64,000 nucleotides of DNA from Enoplolaimus lenunculus. Lineage: Eukaryota; Nematoda; Enoplea; Enoplida; Thoracostomopsidae. The stretch is taken from contig JASANG010002567.1 in assembly GCA_030248215.1 (NCBI GenBank), positions 62,001 through 126,000 of the forward strand. The letters are read 5' to 3'. The notes beneath the pieces are model-generated. The model did not search any database. It was not told the DNA's origin and saw nothing but the letters and a program-made list of their open reading frames with translations. Positions 12,393-25,170 of this stretch are shown piece after piece. Position 1 is the stretch's first letter. Each line of letters begins with the position of its first letter. The translations under genes were made by a program, and so were the position numbers.

Positions 12393-15300
12393 TGATTACT
12401 TAAAAAGACGCGTAATAAGTAACTTTTGGCCACATTGCGGAAAAATTCATAAATTTCATAAAAAGACGCGCAATAAGTAACTTTTGGCCACATTGCGGAA
12501 AATTTTCTTAAATTTCATAAGACGCGCAATAAGTAACTTTTGGCCACATTGCGGAAAAATTTCTTAAATTTTATAAAAAGACGCGTAATAACTAACTTTT
12601 GGCCACATTGCGGAAAAATTTCTTAAATTTTATAAAAAAGACGCGTAATAAGTAACTTTTGGCCATATTGCGGAAAAATTTCTTAAATTTTATAAAAAGA
12701 CGCGTAATAAGTAACTTTTGGCCATATTGCGGAAAAATTTCTTAAATTTCATAAAAAGACGCGTAATAAGTAACTTTTGGCCACATTGCGGAAAAATTTC
12801 TTAATTTTTATAAAAAGACGCGTAATAACTAACTTTTGGCCACATTGCATCGAAAATTTCTTAAATTTTATAAAAAAGACGCGTAATAAGTAACTTTTGG
12901 CCATATTGCGGAAAAATTTCTTAAATTTTATAAAAAGACGCGTAATAAGTAACTTTTGGCCATATTGCGGAAAAATTTCTTAAATTTTATAAAAAGACGC
13001 GTAATAAGTAACTTTTGGCCACATTGCGGAAAAATTTCTTAATTTTTATAAAAAGACGCGTAATAACTAACTTTTGGCCACATTGCGGAAAAATTTCTTA
13101 AATTTTATAAAAAGACGCGTAATAACTAACTTTTGGCCACATTGCGGAAAAATTTCTTAAATTTTATAAAAAGACGCGTAATAACTAACTTTTGGCCACA
13201 TTGCGGAAAAATTTCTTAAATTTTATAAAAAGACGCCTAATAACTAACTTTTGGCCACATTGCGGAAAAATTTCTTAAATTTTATAAAAAGACGCGTAAT
13301 AAGTAACTTTTGGCCACATTGCGGAAAAATTTCTTAAATTTTATAAAAAGACGCCTCCTAATAACTAACTTTTGGCCACATTGCGGAAAAATTTCTTAAA
13401 TTTTATAAAAAGACGCCTAATAACTAACTTTTGGCCACATTGCGGAAAAATTTCTTAAATTTTATAAAAAGACGCGTAATAACTAACTTTTGGCCACATT
13501 GCGGAAAAATTTCTTAAATTTTATAAAAAGACGCGTAATAACTAACTTTTGGCCACATTGCGGAAAAATTTCTTAAATTTTATAAAAAGACGCGTAATAA
13601 CTAACTTTTGGCCACATTGCGGAAAAATTTCTTAAATTTTATAAAAAGACGCGTAATAACTAACTTTTGGCCACATTGCGGAAAAATTTCTTAAATTTTA
13701 TAAAAAGACGCGTAATAACTAACTTTTGGCCACATTGCGGAAAAATTTCTTAAATTTTATAAAAAGACGCCTAATAACTAACTTTTGGCCACATTGCGGA
13801 AAAATTTCTTAAATTTTATAAAAAGACGCGTAATAATAACTTTTGCCACATTGCGAAATTTCTTAAATTTTATAAAAAATAAGACGCGAATAATAACTTT
13901 TGGCCACATTGCGAAAAATTTCTTAAATTTTATAAAAAGACGCGTAATAACTAACTTTTGGCCACATTGCGGAAAAATTTCTTAAATTTATAAAAAGACG
14001 CGAATAACTAACTTTTGGCCACATTGCGGAAAAATTTTTAAATTTTATAAAAAGACGCGTAATAACTAACTTTTGGCCAATCGGAAAAATTTCTTAAATT
14101 TTATAAAAAGACGCGTAATAACTAACTTTTGGCCACATTGCGGAAAAATTTCTTAAATTTTATAAAAAGACGCCTAATAACTAACTTTTGGCCACATTGC
14201 GGAAAAATTTCTTAAATTTTATAAAAAGACGCGTAATAAGTAACTTTTGGCCACATTGCGGAAAAATTTCTTAAATTTTATAAAAAGACGCGCTAATAAT
14301 TTTTCCCATGGGCCAAAAGTTTTATTGCGTCTTTTTTATAAAAGATTTTCGCGTTCCGTCTTAGATTTTCCGCATGGGCCAATTATTCCTCTTTTTTAAA
14401 ATAGATTTTCGCGTCTTGTTTGGTTTTTGTTTTCGGGCGCGGTTTGTGGGCGGGTTTGTTGGGGCGTGGTTTCTCCCCCCCCCCCCCCCCCCTTTTTCCG
14501 CATGGGCAACTCCCTTGGCGTCTCTTTTCGCCCATTGCGGAACATTTCTTAATTTTCCCAATGTCGCCTAATAACTACTTTTTGGCCACATTCGTTTCTT
14601 AATTTTTAAAGCCGTTTAGTCATTTTTTGGCCGCTTGTGCGGGAAAATTTCTTAAATTTTATAAAAAGACGCCTAATAACTAACTTTTGGCCACATTGCG
14701 GAAAAATTTCTTCAAATTTTATAAAAAGACGCCTAATAACTAACTTTCGGCCACATTGCGGAAAAATTTCTTAAATTTTATAAAGAGACGCGTAATAAGT
14801 AACTTTTGGCCACATTACGGCAAAAATTTCTTAAATTTTAAAAAGACGCGTAATAACTAACTTTTTGCCATTAAAAAAATTTCTTAAATTTCATAAAAAG
14901 ACGCCAATAACTAACTTTTGGCCACATTGCGGAAAAATTTCTTAAATTTTATAAAAAGACGCGTAATAACTAACTTTTGGCCACATTGCGGAAAAATTTC
15001 TTAAATTTTATAAAAAGACGCGTAATAACTAACTTTTGGCCACATTGCGGAAAAATTACTTAAATTTTATAAAAGGACGCGTATTAAGTAAGTTTTGGCC
15101 TCATTGCGGAAAAATTTCTTAAATTTTATAAAAAGACGCCTAATAAGTAACTTTTGGCCACATTGCTGAAAAATTTCTTAAATATTATAAAAAGACGCGT
15201 AATAACTAACTTTTGGCCACATTGCGGAAAAATTTCTTAAATTTTATAAAAAGACGCGTAATAACTAACTTTTGGCCACATTGCGGAAAAATTTCTTAAA

Positions 15301-17870
15301 TTTTATAAAAAGACGCGTAATAACCAACTTTTTGCCATAAAAAATTTCTTAAATTTCATAAAAAGACGCGCAATAACTAACTTTTGGCCACATTGCGGAA
15401 AAATTTCTTAAATTTTATAAAAAGACGCGTAATAACTTACTTTTGGCCACATTGCGGAAAAATTTCTTAAATTTTATAAAAAGACGTGTAATAACTAACT
15501 TTTGGCCACATTGCGGAAAAATTTCTTAAATTTTATAAAAAGACGCGTAATAAGTAACTTTTGGCCACATTGCGGAAAAATTTCTTAAATTTTATAAAAA
15601 GACGCGTAATAAATAACTTTTGGCCACATTGCGGAAAAATTTCTTAAATTTTATAAAAAGACGCGTAATAACTAACTTTTGGCCACATTGCGGAAAAATT
15701 TCTTAAATTTTATAAAAAGACGCGTAATAACTAACTTTTGGCCACATTGCGGAAAAATTTCTTAATTTTTATAAATAGACGCGTAATAACCAACTTTTTG
15801 CCATAAAAAATTTCTTAAATTTCATAAAAAGACGCGCAATAACTAACTTTTGGCCACATTGCGGAAAAATTTCTTAAATTTTATAAAAAGACGCGTAATA
15901 ACTAACTTTTGGCCACATTGCGGAAAAATTTCTTAAATTTTATAAAAAGACGCGTAATAACTAACTTTTGGCCACATTGCGGAAAAATTTCTTAAATTTT
16001 ATAAAAAGACGCCTAATAACTAACTTTTGGCCACATTGCGGAAAAATTTCTTAAATTTTATAAAAAGACGCGTAATAAGTAACTTTTGGCCACATTGCGG
16101 AAAAATTTCTTAAATTTTATAAAAAGACGCCTAATAACTAACTTTTGGCCACATTGCGGAAAAATTTCTTAAATTTTATAAAAAGACGCCTAATAACTAA
16201 CTTTTGGCCACATTGCGGAAAAATTTCTTAAATTTTATAAAGAGACGCGTAATAAGTAACTTTTGGCCACATTGCGGAAAAATTTCTTAAATTTTATAAA
16301 AAGACGCGTAATAACTAACTTTTTGCCATAAAAAATTTCTTAAATTTCATAAAAAGACGCGCAATAACTAACTTTTGGCCACATTGCGGAAAAATTTCTT
16401 AAATTTTATAAAAAGACGCGTAATAACTAACTTTTGGCCACATTGCGGAAAAATTTCTTAAATTTTATAAAAAGACGTGTAATAACTAACTTTTGGCCAC
16501 ATTGCGGAAAAATTTCTTAAATTTTATAAAAAGACGCGTAATAAGTAACTTTTGGCCACATTGCGGAAAAATTTCTTAAATTTTATAAAAAGACGCGTAA
16601 TAAATAACTTTTGGCCACATTGCGGAAAAATTTCTTAAATTTTATAAAAAGACGCGTAATAACTAACTTTTGGCCACATTGCGGAAAAATTTCTTAAATT
16701 TTATAAAAAGACGCGTAATAACTAACTTTTGGCCACATTGCGGAAAAATTTCTTAAATTTTATAAAAAGACGCGTAATAACCAACTTTTTGCCATAAAAA
16801 ATTTCTTAAATTTCATAAAAAGACGCGCAATAACTAACTTTTGGCCACATTGCGGAAAAATTTCTTAAATGTTATAAAAAGACGCGTAATAACTAACTTT
16901 TGGCCACATTGCGGAAAAATTTCTTAAATTTTATAAAAAGACGCGTAATAACTAACTTTTGGCCACATTGCGAAAAAATTTCTTAAATTTTATAAAAAGA
17001 CGCGTAATAACTAACTTTTGGCTACATTGCGGAAAAATTTCTTAAATTTTATAAAAAGACGCGTAATAACCAACTTTTTGCCATAAAAAATTTCTTAAAT
17101 TTCATAAAAAGACGCGCAATATATAACTAACTTTTGGCCACATTGCGAAAAATTTCTTAAATTTTATAAAAAGACGCGTAATAACTAACTTTTGGCCACA
17201 TTGCGGAAAAATTTCTTAAATTTTATAAAAAGACGCGTAATAACTAACTTTTGGCCACATTGCGAAAAAAAATTCTTAAATTTTATAAAAAGACGCGTAA
17301 TAACTAACCTTTGGCCACATTGCGGAAAAATTTCTTAAATTTTATAAAAAGACGCGTAATAACTAACTTTTGGCCACATTGCGGAAAAGTTTCTTAAATT
17401 TTATAAAAAGTCGCGTAATAACTAACTTTTGGCCACATTGCGGAAAAATTTCTTAAATTTTATAAAAAGACGCGTAATAACTAACTTTTGGCCACATTGC
17501 GGAAAAATTTCTTAAATTTTATAAAAAGACGCGTAATAAGTAACTTTTGGCCACATTGCGGAAAAATTTCTTAAATTTTATAAAAAGACGCGTAATAACT
17601 AACTTTTGGCCACATTGCGGAAAAATTTCTTAAATTTTATAAAAAGACGCGTAATAACTAACTTTTGGCCACATTGCGGAAAAATTTCTTAAATTTTCTA
17701 AAAAGACGCGTAATAACTAACTTTTGGCCACATTGCGGAAAAATTTCTTAAATTTTATAAAAGACGCGAAATAACTAACTTTTTGCCATAAAAAATTTCT
17801 TAAATTTCATAAAAAGACGCGTAATAAGTAACTTTTGGATACATTGCAGAAAAATTCTTAAATTTCATAA
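12393..17870 (+). repeat. 59-bp satellite array 2, forward (about 93 monomers)
   Basis: This uses the same monomer as array 1, and the first several monomers repeat array 1 in the same variant order. 12.4-13.8 kb and 14.9-17.8 kb are very regular, while 13.83-14.88 kb is disordered. Shortened monomers reading TTTTTGCCATAAAAAATTTC recur near 15324, 15790, 16315, 16781, 17070 and 17776 and mark a higher-order pattern. The array ends at about 17870 in TTAAATTTCATAATTGG. No gene is present. Confidence 0.95.
14290..14660. other. Scrambled GC-rich segment in the satellite, with an 18-C run
   Basis: Monomer periodicity is lost. The text contains satellite scraps (GCGTCTTTTTTATAAAA, CCGCATGGGCC) mixed with GC-rich words and a homopolymer of about 18 C near 14475-14492. 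The overlapping frames on both strands (14361-14602) have no protein character. It may be a decayed patch or a consensus error. Confidence 0.6.
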
Positions 17871-19285
17871 TTGGTATATATACATTTTAATTGCGTCATT
17901 TTGTCTGATGGCAAATTACGGTTCCGACAAACCTTGTGACAATCGGCAACGATATTTTTCTCTTCAAGTTCCGCTATTTTAGTTACTTACTGTAACAAAA
18001 TTAATTGTGATGCACACAATAGTCAATCGATTATAAATTAATATAAATGCACTGGAAAATTTAAATTTTTCTGCCCACAAAAGGTAAGAATGGATAAATG
18101 TAGGTCGATGGTAAAGCAAACGTGCGCAGGTATATCTGCGGATAAAATGAAGTTTTGAAAGTAATTTTTTCAAATTTTTACCAAAACATTAATTAACATT
18201 TTGAAATGAATTAGTGAAGGTTAACTTTCAATGGAAATTTAGCCGGCTTCAATTAACTTTAGGCGAATCTTATTGCGTTGATTGGTTTGAAACGGGCGTA
18301 TACATGAAACTTTGCGTTCCTGAAAAAATATCTTTAAAATAACAAATATACAATTTTCTAAAAGTGAGAAATGTCAAGTTGTTTTGATTTCAGGCTATAA
18401 CACCTGCAGCTGTTTATTAATAAAAGCGACCAAGGTTAATTTCATTGGCGTAACCGTAATATAATCAAATTGCAACGACTAAGACTAAACCTGAACCTAA
18501 GAATCAGCGTAAAGACAGGCCAACAAACACTAAGGCCTAAACCTGAAACCTATACGTAAACTAAAAACTAATTTGAAGCTTAAGCTTACCCTATTGGAGT
18601 CCCGGACAAATGGTAGATTCACCTGATTGGTACAATTAAAATCGTAAAATTCAAATAAACACAGACAAATTTGCCACGAAACTTAATTCGTGAAAAGATT
18701 TCTTAATTAAGATTTTGTTCAGGACAGCATATATTAGGGATCTTTTTCTTTGTGAAATATGAAAATGTAATTTTTTGAAAATTATCAAAAAATTCTATCT
18801 CCGTGCGTCACGCAAATGATTACTCGTTACAGATATTTGTGGCACAAAACACTGTTTGCGTTTGGAACAACAGGTATATAACGTTGGTAACCCCAGACTA
18901 AAGTCTAAGCCACAAATGTTTGACGAGTTTTTTTTGATTGATCGAAACTAGCTACAGTGTCTAGTTATGTACTACGTTGATTCGCGCTTGGGATGGGTAT
19001 TTCCACCCTTTTCTCGTAGTGCTCCCTTGCTTCTAACCGGCAATTCATTTTTTCAGGACAGGCCGCGACCGGCAGTTATTTCTGGAACGCAAGCCTACTG
19101 GTAGTTTGTGACACGACACGCCAGAATTAAGCGTTCCTCGAGTTTCCCAAAAATATTCCGAACTCAGCGGATTCACGAATCCAGTAATATCCCTACAACG
19201 TGTTGTATTTCGTTTCCACAAATTAATAATTTCATTTCAAACTTAATTTTATAAATATTTAAATATGAATTAGCAAACTCGAACA
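17871..19285. other. AT-rich DNA, nothing recognised
   Basis: Single-copy-looking AT-rich sequence. No coding exon with paired splice sites, RNA gene or repeat family was recognised. Confidence 0.5.
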
Positions 19286-20052
19286 CTGACTGGGTTTGTG
19301 AAAGCTTATTTAAGTATTTACGTACTTAAGTTACACTTAAGCACTTACTTAAGTTTATACTCAAGTAATTGCTTAAGATATCTTAATTACTTGAGTCGCC
19401 TAGGTTAAGGAAATAATTTTTAAGCGAAGTCAAATTCCCCTGAAATGTGCGTCATATACTGGGTTTTCGAAAAATTACTCTCAAGTATATATTTAAGTTG
19501 TGCTTGAGCAATTACTTAAGTCTCCGACTTAAGTTTAGCTTTTTGAATCAAAACAAATACATGTTAAAATTGAACCAGTGTCATGTTAATAACCAGGAAG
19601 CATAAATTTTTCTTCATATAAAGATTTGCGATTAGTCTACAATCTCAGTTAATAGATCAAGGTTAAAACACCTCATCTAATAGTCTAATATATCAAACTT
19701 GGTCAGTGACTTAAGTATTTACTTAACATAAGTACACTTCAGAAACCGTAAATTGGCTAAGTAAATGTTTTAGCACATAAACTGTGAAGTTGTATTTGAG
19801 TAGAATTTCAGAAACCCAACCTGTGTCGTATAAAGAAAATTTGCTTTAATCCAAAGATGTATCATGAGTCTATAATTTTAATTAGATCAACATTAATATG
19901 TCTGATCTGTTAAATGCTAATATGCATAATTTAGGCAATGACTTAAGTATTCACTTAATTTAAGTACACTTTTAAATACGACAAAATGATTAATTGCTTT
20001 GCACATGCTTAACAGACTAAGTCGCACTTAGAGTTTCAGAAACCCAGCCATT
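19286..20052. mobile_element. Cluster of MITE family F4 copies
   Basis: Several ends of the type CTGGGTTT(C/T)NGAAA (about 19287 and 19459) and TTTCAGAAACCCA(A/G)CC (about 19805-19822 and 20034-20050) surround DNA full of CTTAAGTA/TACTTAAG words. The same layout is seen whole at 33486-33670. Exact boundaries of each copy are unclear; two or three adjoining or nested copies are likely. Confidence 0.6.
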
Positions 20053-20281
20053 ATCTTTTAAAAATCGCGTAAACAAAATTAGAAATTGAAACGACTTCAG
20101 CAATTCAAAAATCTGTATGCTTACAACTGCGCAGCGGAAATTCGCTTTGTTAAACCTGTGTCCATATTTTAAACGGTTGTTTAAGTAGCACCTATCATCA
20201 GTTGGTGATAAGTCATGTAACAGGGCCCGTAGCCTTTATATGGAGGCATAAACGTAAATAACCTAATTGGTAAACGTTTAT

Positions 20282-20418
20282 AACAGGGCCGTAACAGTAG
20301 AATAACCATATTCCCGGTGCCTAAGTATAAACCTTAGCAAAAAGAAAATAGTCTAAAACTTAAACATATTCTATTGCAATCTCGCAGAAAAACGTTCGGT
20401 CCCTGATCTTTACATGGG
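20282..20418. mobile_element. MITE family F3, degenerate copy
   Basis: The right end ACGTTCGGTCCCTGATC runs on into TTTACATGGGCC and matches the F3 end seen at 33230-33258. The inside has CCTAAGTATAAACCTTAG hexamer-like text. The left end is poorly kept. Confidence 0.5.
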
Positions 20419-20835
20419 CCACCTAACTTTGCCTCACTTCCATCTCCGGTTCAATCTCTGGATGCGGCGAAACATTTTGATCTTCGACTGCGCCTTTTGT
20501 TTTTCAGCTCCAGCTGTACCCTAGCGTACAAACCATTTTCTTCGTTGGAAATCGCGAAAATAAAGGTTTTTGCTCAAATACAGCCTGAAAAATATTGATA
20601 TTTTTCAGAAACCTTTTGTCTTGTTCCCTGGCTCGTAAATACGCGTTAATATTAACTAATTTTTGCCATTCATAGGTTTAACATAGCTAAACAATAATGT
20701 CTTTTAACTAAAAATAACTAAAACCGCTGCTAAAATATGTTTATTTCATATTTCCAAAACAGTCACGTAGCGTAAAACACAGGTAAGCAAAACTAAAAAG
20801 AAAAATTATTTAATTTACAGAATAATGCGTTCATA

Positions 20836-21014
20836 TTAACGTTAAAATAGCGTTTTCAGAAATGCTAAAAAGCGTTACAGTTCGCATTTTGCTTTCAAGT
20901 CAAAAAGTGTTGACACGAGCGATTCATTATTTTAAAATTTCTCCGCTTACAAAAAAGCGTTTTGAAATATGCTGTTTGAAACGTAAATAGCGTTTATAAG
21001 AAAGCTGTTTCTTT
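20836..21014. repeat. Dispersed repeat F10
   Basis: It shares an ordered series of blocks (TAGCGTTTT, then ATTTCTCCGCTTACAAAAAA, then GCTGTTTGAAACG) with 37890-38075. It is non-coding, probably a short DNA element. Confidence 0.5.
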
Positions 21015-21184
21015 TTGACCAAACTAAATGTCTAAAAGGACATTTCAGTAGGTAAACAAACAGAAATTGTTAGTAAAATTTTAAAAATTCGGTGAAAACA
21101 TTCAATATATCTTGAAAATGGAGCATACCTTATGATACTTAAAGCCAATGAATTAATACTGTAACCACATTCTCCAGTGGTGAT

Positions 21185-21480
21185 TGGCGGCACCTTTGCT
21201 AGCTGGCAGGGTACAATCGGAGGTCTGCTTCCGGCTCCCACTTTGGCAGCAAATTGACCTCCGGCTGCGGCTCCGGTAGAACTTTTTCCGGAGGTTCCGG
21301 CAATTTCGGTGGTAAAATTTTGCATAATTTTGCAAAATCTATCTGTTTAGCGCGTTTCGTTTTACTTCGGTCACAATTTTCAGAAAGGAATTTACAAAAT
21401 TTCGCTGAAAATTAGCGTAAAATCGAACAACTTAACAACATATTGCAGTTATTTTGAATCTGGACCGCTGTTTTTAGAAA
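21185..21480 (+). repeat. Dispersed repeat F9 (CCGGAACCGGAGG type)
   Basis: Ends rich in CCGGCTCCGGT/CCGGAGGTTCCGG flank a body containing ATCTGTTTAGCGCGTTTCG and AAAATTAGCGTAAAA. The same body occurs at 57290-57640 (same strand) and 42824-43219 (opposite strand). Confidence 0.6.
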
Positions 21481-22179
21481 CTTAGATGCTTCTAATTTAG
21501 TAACAGAATAAAGAAAAACGTAGTTCCTACTTGAAACATATACCAATTTTCTCAACTGCAATACTAAGCATTAAAACCAATTTTTTCGTATAATTGAGAC
21601 ACAAATACCGTTCATAATTTAAAATATTAATCAAAACTGCTTTGTGGGTGTTACAAAAATGCCTCTTGAACGGGATGCAAGCACCTTAAATAAAGCATTT
21701 GTCAACCTTTTATAAATCCCGACGTTTAGTAAAATAAAGCACCAAAGGCACCACATCAGTCTACCAGTATTGGTGCGGATTTTCAGACGTATTTTACTTT
21801 CACAGGTGTGCTATGAAAGCAATCGAGTGAAGACGGTCATTCTATATACTTGACATTGCACCATGCAGACCAACTCTTCAACTACTGATATTAAATTGAA
21901 AATGTGTCAACACAAGGACGTAAACGAATAGTTAAAAGTAAAAGAACGGGATAGGAATTAAAATAACGGATATAGAAAAAATTTATTAAAGTATTAAAGT
22001 TTAGAAGATGTTTCAATTTTCTACCAACATACTATATAAGTATCAATATATTTTACTATGTCGATATAAAATGTAATCGAAAAATAGTTGATGCATCGAA
22101 ATTTTTTAAGATTTTGGATGAATTTTTCAAATTGTGTATAATCAAACAATTGCATCAATCACTAGCGTATCCTTAGTTT

Positions 22180-22490
22180 ACAAATTTTTCCTCTTCGAAA
22201 TTTTTGGGAAAAACTGATAAGGTCTCCATACCTTCTTATTTTTCCGTTCAGAAATCTTTTTTGTGATAAAATGAAACAGTCCCTCCCTGCCTCATACACT
22301 TTTTCCCTTCAGAAAATTTTTTGGTGATAAAGTGAAAAGGTCTTCTATACAGTAAAAATTGCGTTTCATAACATTTGCCAGCTCGCCCCACCGCTCACCG
22401 TCACAAATTTCTGGATCTGCCTCTACACCATTTTTGAATTGAAAAATTGATTTTAATATTTTAAAGCGTATCATCCCACAAAATGAGCCA
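22180..22490. repeat. Dispersed repeat F7, copy 1
   Basis: It contains the family words TTGTGATAAAATGAAA, CGTTTCATAACATTTGCCAG and CACAAATTTCTGGATC(T/C)GCC. The same words occur in order at 34813-35025 and, reversed, at 37583-37850. The minus-strand frame 22292-22474 is part of it. Confidence 0.55.
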
Positions 22491-22510
22491 CCGTTTTATT
22501 TCGACCAGTC

Positions 22511-22717
22511 CACTGCAAAACAGGTGAGTCAAATTGACTCGCCCCGAAATAGGCTCTACCGAACTACACAAACTGAGTCAAATTCCACACCGCCAGAGTC
22601 AAACGTGCGACTCAGTGAGTCTTTTTGACTTTGGTAGGGTCGAATTTGACTCAGTTTGCGTAATTCCGTACAGCCTATTTCTAAGACAGTCAATTTGACT
22701 CACAATTTTTTGCAGTG
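22511..22717. mobile_element. MITE family F2, copy 1
   Basis: Imperfect palindromic element. It begins CACTGCAAAACAGGTGAGTC and ends TTTTTTGCAGTG followed by TA. Internal AAATTGACTC/GAGTCGAATTTGACTC repeats face each other. It is 207 bp with no ORF. Confidence 0.8.
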
Positions 22718-23154
22718 TAGCATAAGACCATTATATTTCAGAAATGTCTGTGAATTGGTTTTTGTTGCCCACCAAATTGTAAACAAACACCGCTTGCCAA
22801 CGATCCTTATCCTAATATGACTCCTCGTAAGTCTCTATTTGAATTTTAATACTTCGAATTGTTAAAATTTAAATATGATTAAATATAAAATATTACAAAA
22901 TATCAGAACGGCATCAAATCTTACATAAAATATCGCCAAATGACGCTTTTTATCGTGAAAACACGAACAAATTGTCATTACTATTTCATATAATTTCACT
23001 GATTGACACTAGCACTGAAGCGAGTAATTATCAATTGATTTGTATCATTTTAAATATGTTTAAATATTAACCATTTTCATATTTTATCGAAGCCCGAACG
23101 CCAACGTATTTTGAGCATTGTTGCACTTAGAAATATTGAGGTGTTTTTGATATA

Positions 23155-23255
23155 TACATAGATATATACAAATATTATATATAATATATATATAATATAT
23201 ATAATATATAATATATATATATATATTTGTACATATCTATATATGTATATATGTT
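23155..23255. repeat. TA-rich low-complexity tract
   Basis: About 100 bp of alternating TA (ATATATAATATATATA), flanked by ATATGTATATATG words. No function is claimed. Confidence 0.9.
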
Positions 23256-23639
23256 TTATTTTTTAGACAATTCTTCAGCCATGGCTGTTAAAAATACGAA
23301 TTAGCTCAAATATATTTAAGGTTTAAGCCAAATTGGCTAAAACATATTTACATTTTACCGTTTTCCAAAGCTGTATCGTGGCAGCTTCACATTACGTCAA
23401 ACAGAACAAACGGCTTCGGTTCAACTTAAATCATGTTGATTAAACCTAATGCACTGCGTTGCGTTTAAGGTCTACAGATAATTGCGTATTTGAAATATTG
23501 CTTGGATTAGTTCATGAACTGATCGGATTTCCCGATTTCGGCTAAAGATCCACTGGATTGACAAAATCAGTTTGAAAATTTAGCTCAATTGGCTCAAGTC
23601 TCACAGTCAGACTTGAAAAAATAATGTCTGCATATGTGT

Positions 23640-24180
23640 TAAATTGCTCTGGAAGGAGGGCGATAAGTGTTATATCGCTCGTAGGTATTCACATTTTACA
23701 TCTTAGGTGCCAGACTAGCAGGTACAATAGTTTTTGCTAAAGGCACCGAGTGACCCGTTCTGACTGCTCGAGGTCGAAGGTTGACAGGTCTGAAAACTTG
23801 TGGGCCTTTAGCTAAAACTTTATTCTGGAATACTGAAGTTGTCAAAGTGTTGCATATCAAACACAAGGACGATACAACAGTTATCGCATTTTCTGAGTAA
23901 ATATTTTATTTCTTGTCCGATTTTTGGCCAGAATCCAAAAACATTTCACATCGGCCCTTGGGCCGATAACAATACATCGGCCCTAGGTTTAATAAGCGAT
24001 AACATTCTATTAACGAATAAAATGTTTTGTGGTGTAAGCCATGTCTACAAGGGTGATATGCGTTATATCGCCTTGGCGACACCATTTGATTTGGGCAACA
24101 AATATGTATTATGTTTTGTTTCTTGCACAAATTTACATACATGTTAGTGGCAGCGCGCTACAGCGCAGATTTGACGGCAA
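23640..24180. repeat. Probable dispersed repeat, no gene
   Basis: Contains paired words GCGATAAGTGTTATATCGC (about 23660) and GTGATATGCGTTATATCGC (about 24052), and a local palindrome around GGCCCTTGGGCC (23955). The 102-codon plus-strand frame at 23839-24147 lacks recognisable motifs and is read through this repeat. Confidence 0.4.
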
Positions 24181-24182
24181 AT

Positions 24183-24292
24183 GTAAAAAACAGGGGCGGA
24201 ACAGTAAAGCATATTCCTAAGCATAAGCCTAAGCCTAAGCGTAAGCGTAAGAACAAGTATATTCCGAAGCCTAATGGGCCGATTTGACACAC
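24183..24292. mobile_element. MITE family F3 with hexamer core, copy
   Basis: Starts with ATGTAAAAAACAGGGGCGGA, runs into a row of CCTAAG/CGTAAG hexamers (24216-24262) and ends TAATGGGCC. The family has terminal words GGCCNATGTAAAGANCAGGG and cores of variable TTAGGC-like hexamer rows. Confidence 0.65.
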
Positions 24293-25170
24293 ATTTTTCC
24301 ACTTTAAGATAATGTAAACTTTCTAAATTTTTACAATTTGTTCAAGAATTACTAAAAATCTTGATCTGCTACACATGCTTGCTTCGAGATACTGGCGTTG
24401 CAAGTCTCGTAATCAGAAATCTTTGCATGTTCTTCCTGCAATTATACTAGCTTCATTTAGCGGGTTAGCTAGCGGCACACGCCTACTTAGTAAAAATAAT
24501 CAGAATATGTATTGCTATTTTGATATGAGCGTTTTAGAAAAGCTGCATAATTATATCCATGTTTCTGAATTCTTAAAAATAGAACGTAAACAACGTTTTT
24601 TAAGAAAATTTATCTATAAATTTTGAGTCTAATTAAGTTCTAAAATCTGTGAAGTTTTAGCAATTCTATTAAAATGTTTAAAGTGTATGACTTTTGACTT
24701 TTGTCGCTGTATGCATGTTTGTATTGGTCACTGTGGCTCGTATAGTTGACTATTAGAGTTCTTACTGTAAAACTTATGATATTTATGGAGGCTGCCAATT
24801 CCCAGAGCAGCAGCCTGCCAATTCTCTGAGCACGTCATCAGATTGGTTTAATCTAAAATGCAGCTTAAAGCATTTTTAGCATTTCAAAACTTTAAATACA
24901 AAGTTTTATGAAACCATTAAATAACAGAACCCAGATCTTTGAAAATTAGCCAAATATAACAACTGAGGATAATTACTAAAACAGGTTAAGCGCAAACGAA
25001 CGAAACAAATGTCAAAATCTAAGTTCAATCATCTTAAAGGCTCATTACCGAAAAATCAAAATTCCGACATCGGAATAGCAGCCAGTCGGAATCGGAATCG
25101 AAACCAAAATATAAAACTACAGTACCTGCTGTGGACGGACAAACTGTTCGATGGTTCCAAATAAAAAAAC
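24293..25170. other. AT-rich DNA, nothing recognised
   Basis: No exon, RNA gene or shared repeat was recognised. The plus-strand frame at 24375-24626 has no supporting motif or splice context. Confidence 0.4.

Noticed and set aside
20405-20530. Minus-strand exon-like text (VEDQNVSPHPEIEPEMEV)
   Set aside because: It reads like a protein C-terminus, but the only acceptor lies in A-rich DNA without a pyrimidine tract, and it abuts an F3 transposon.
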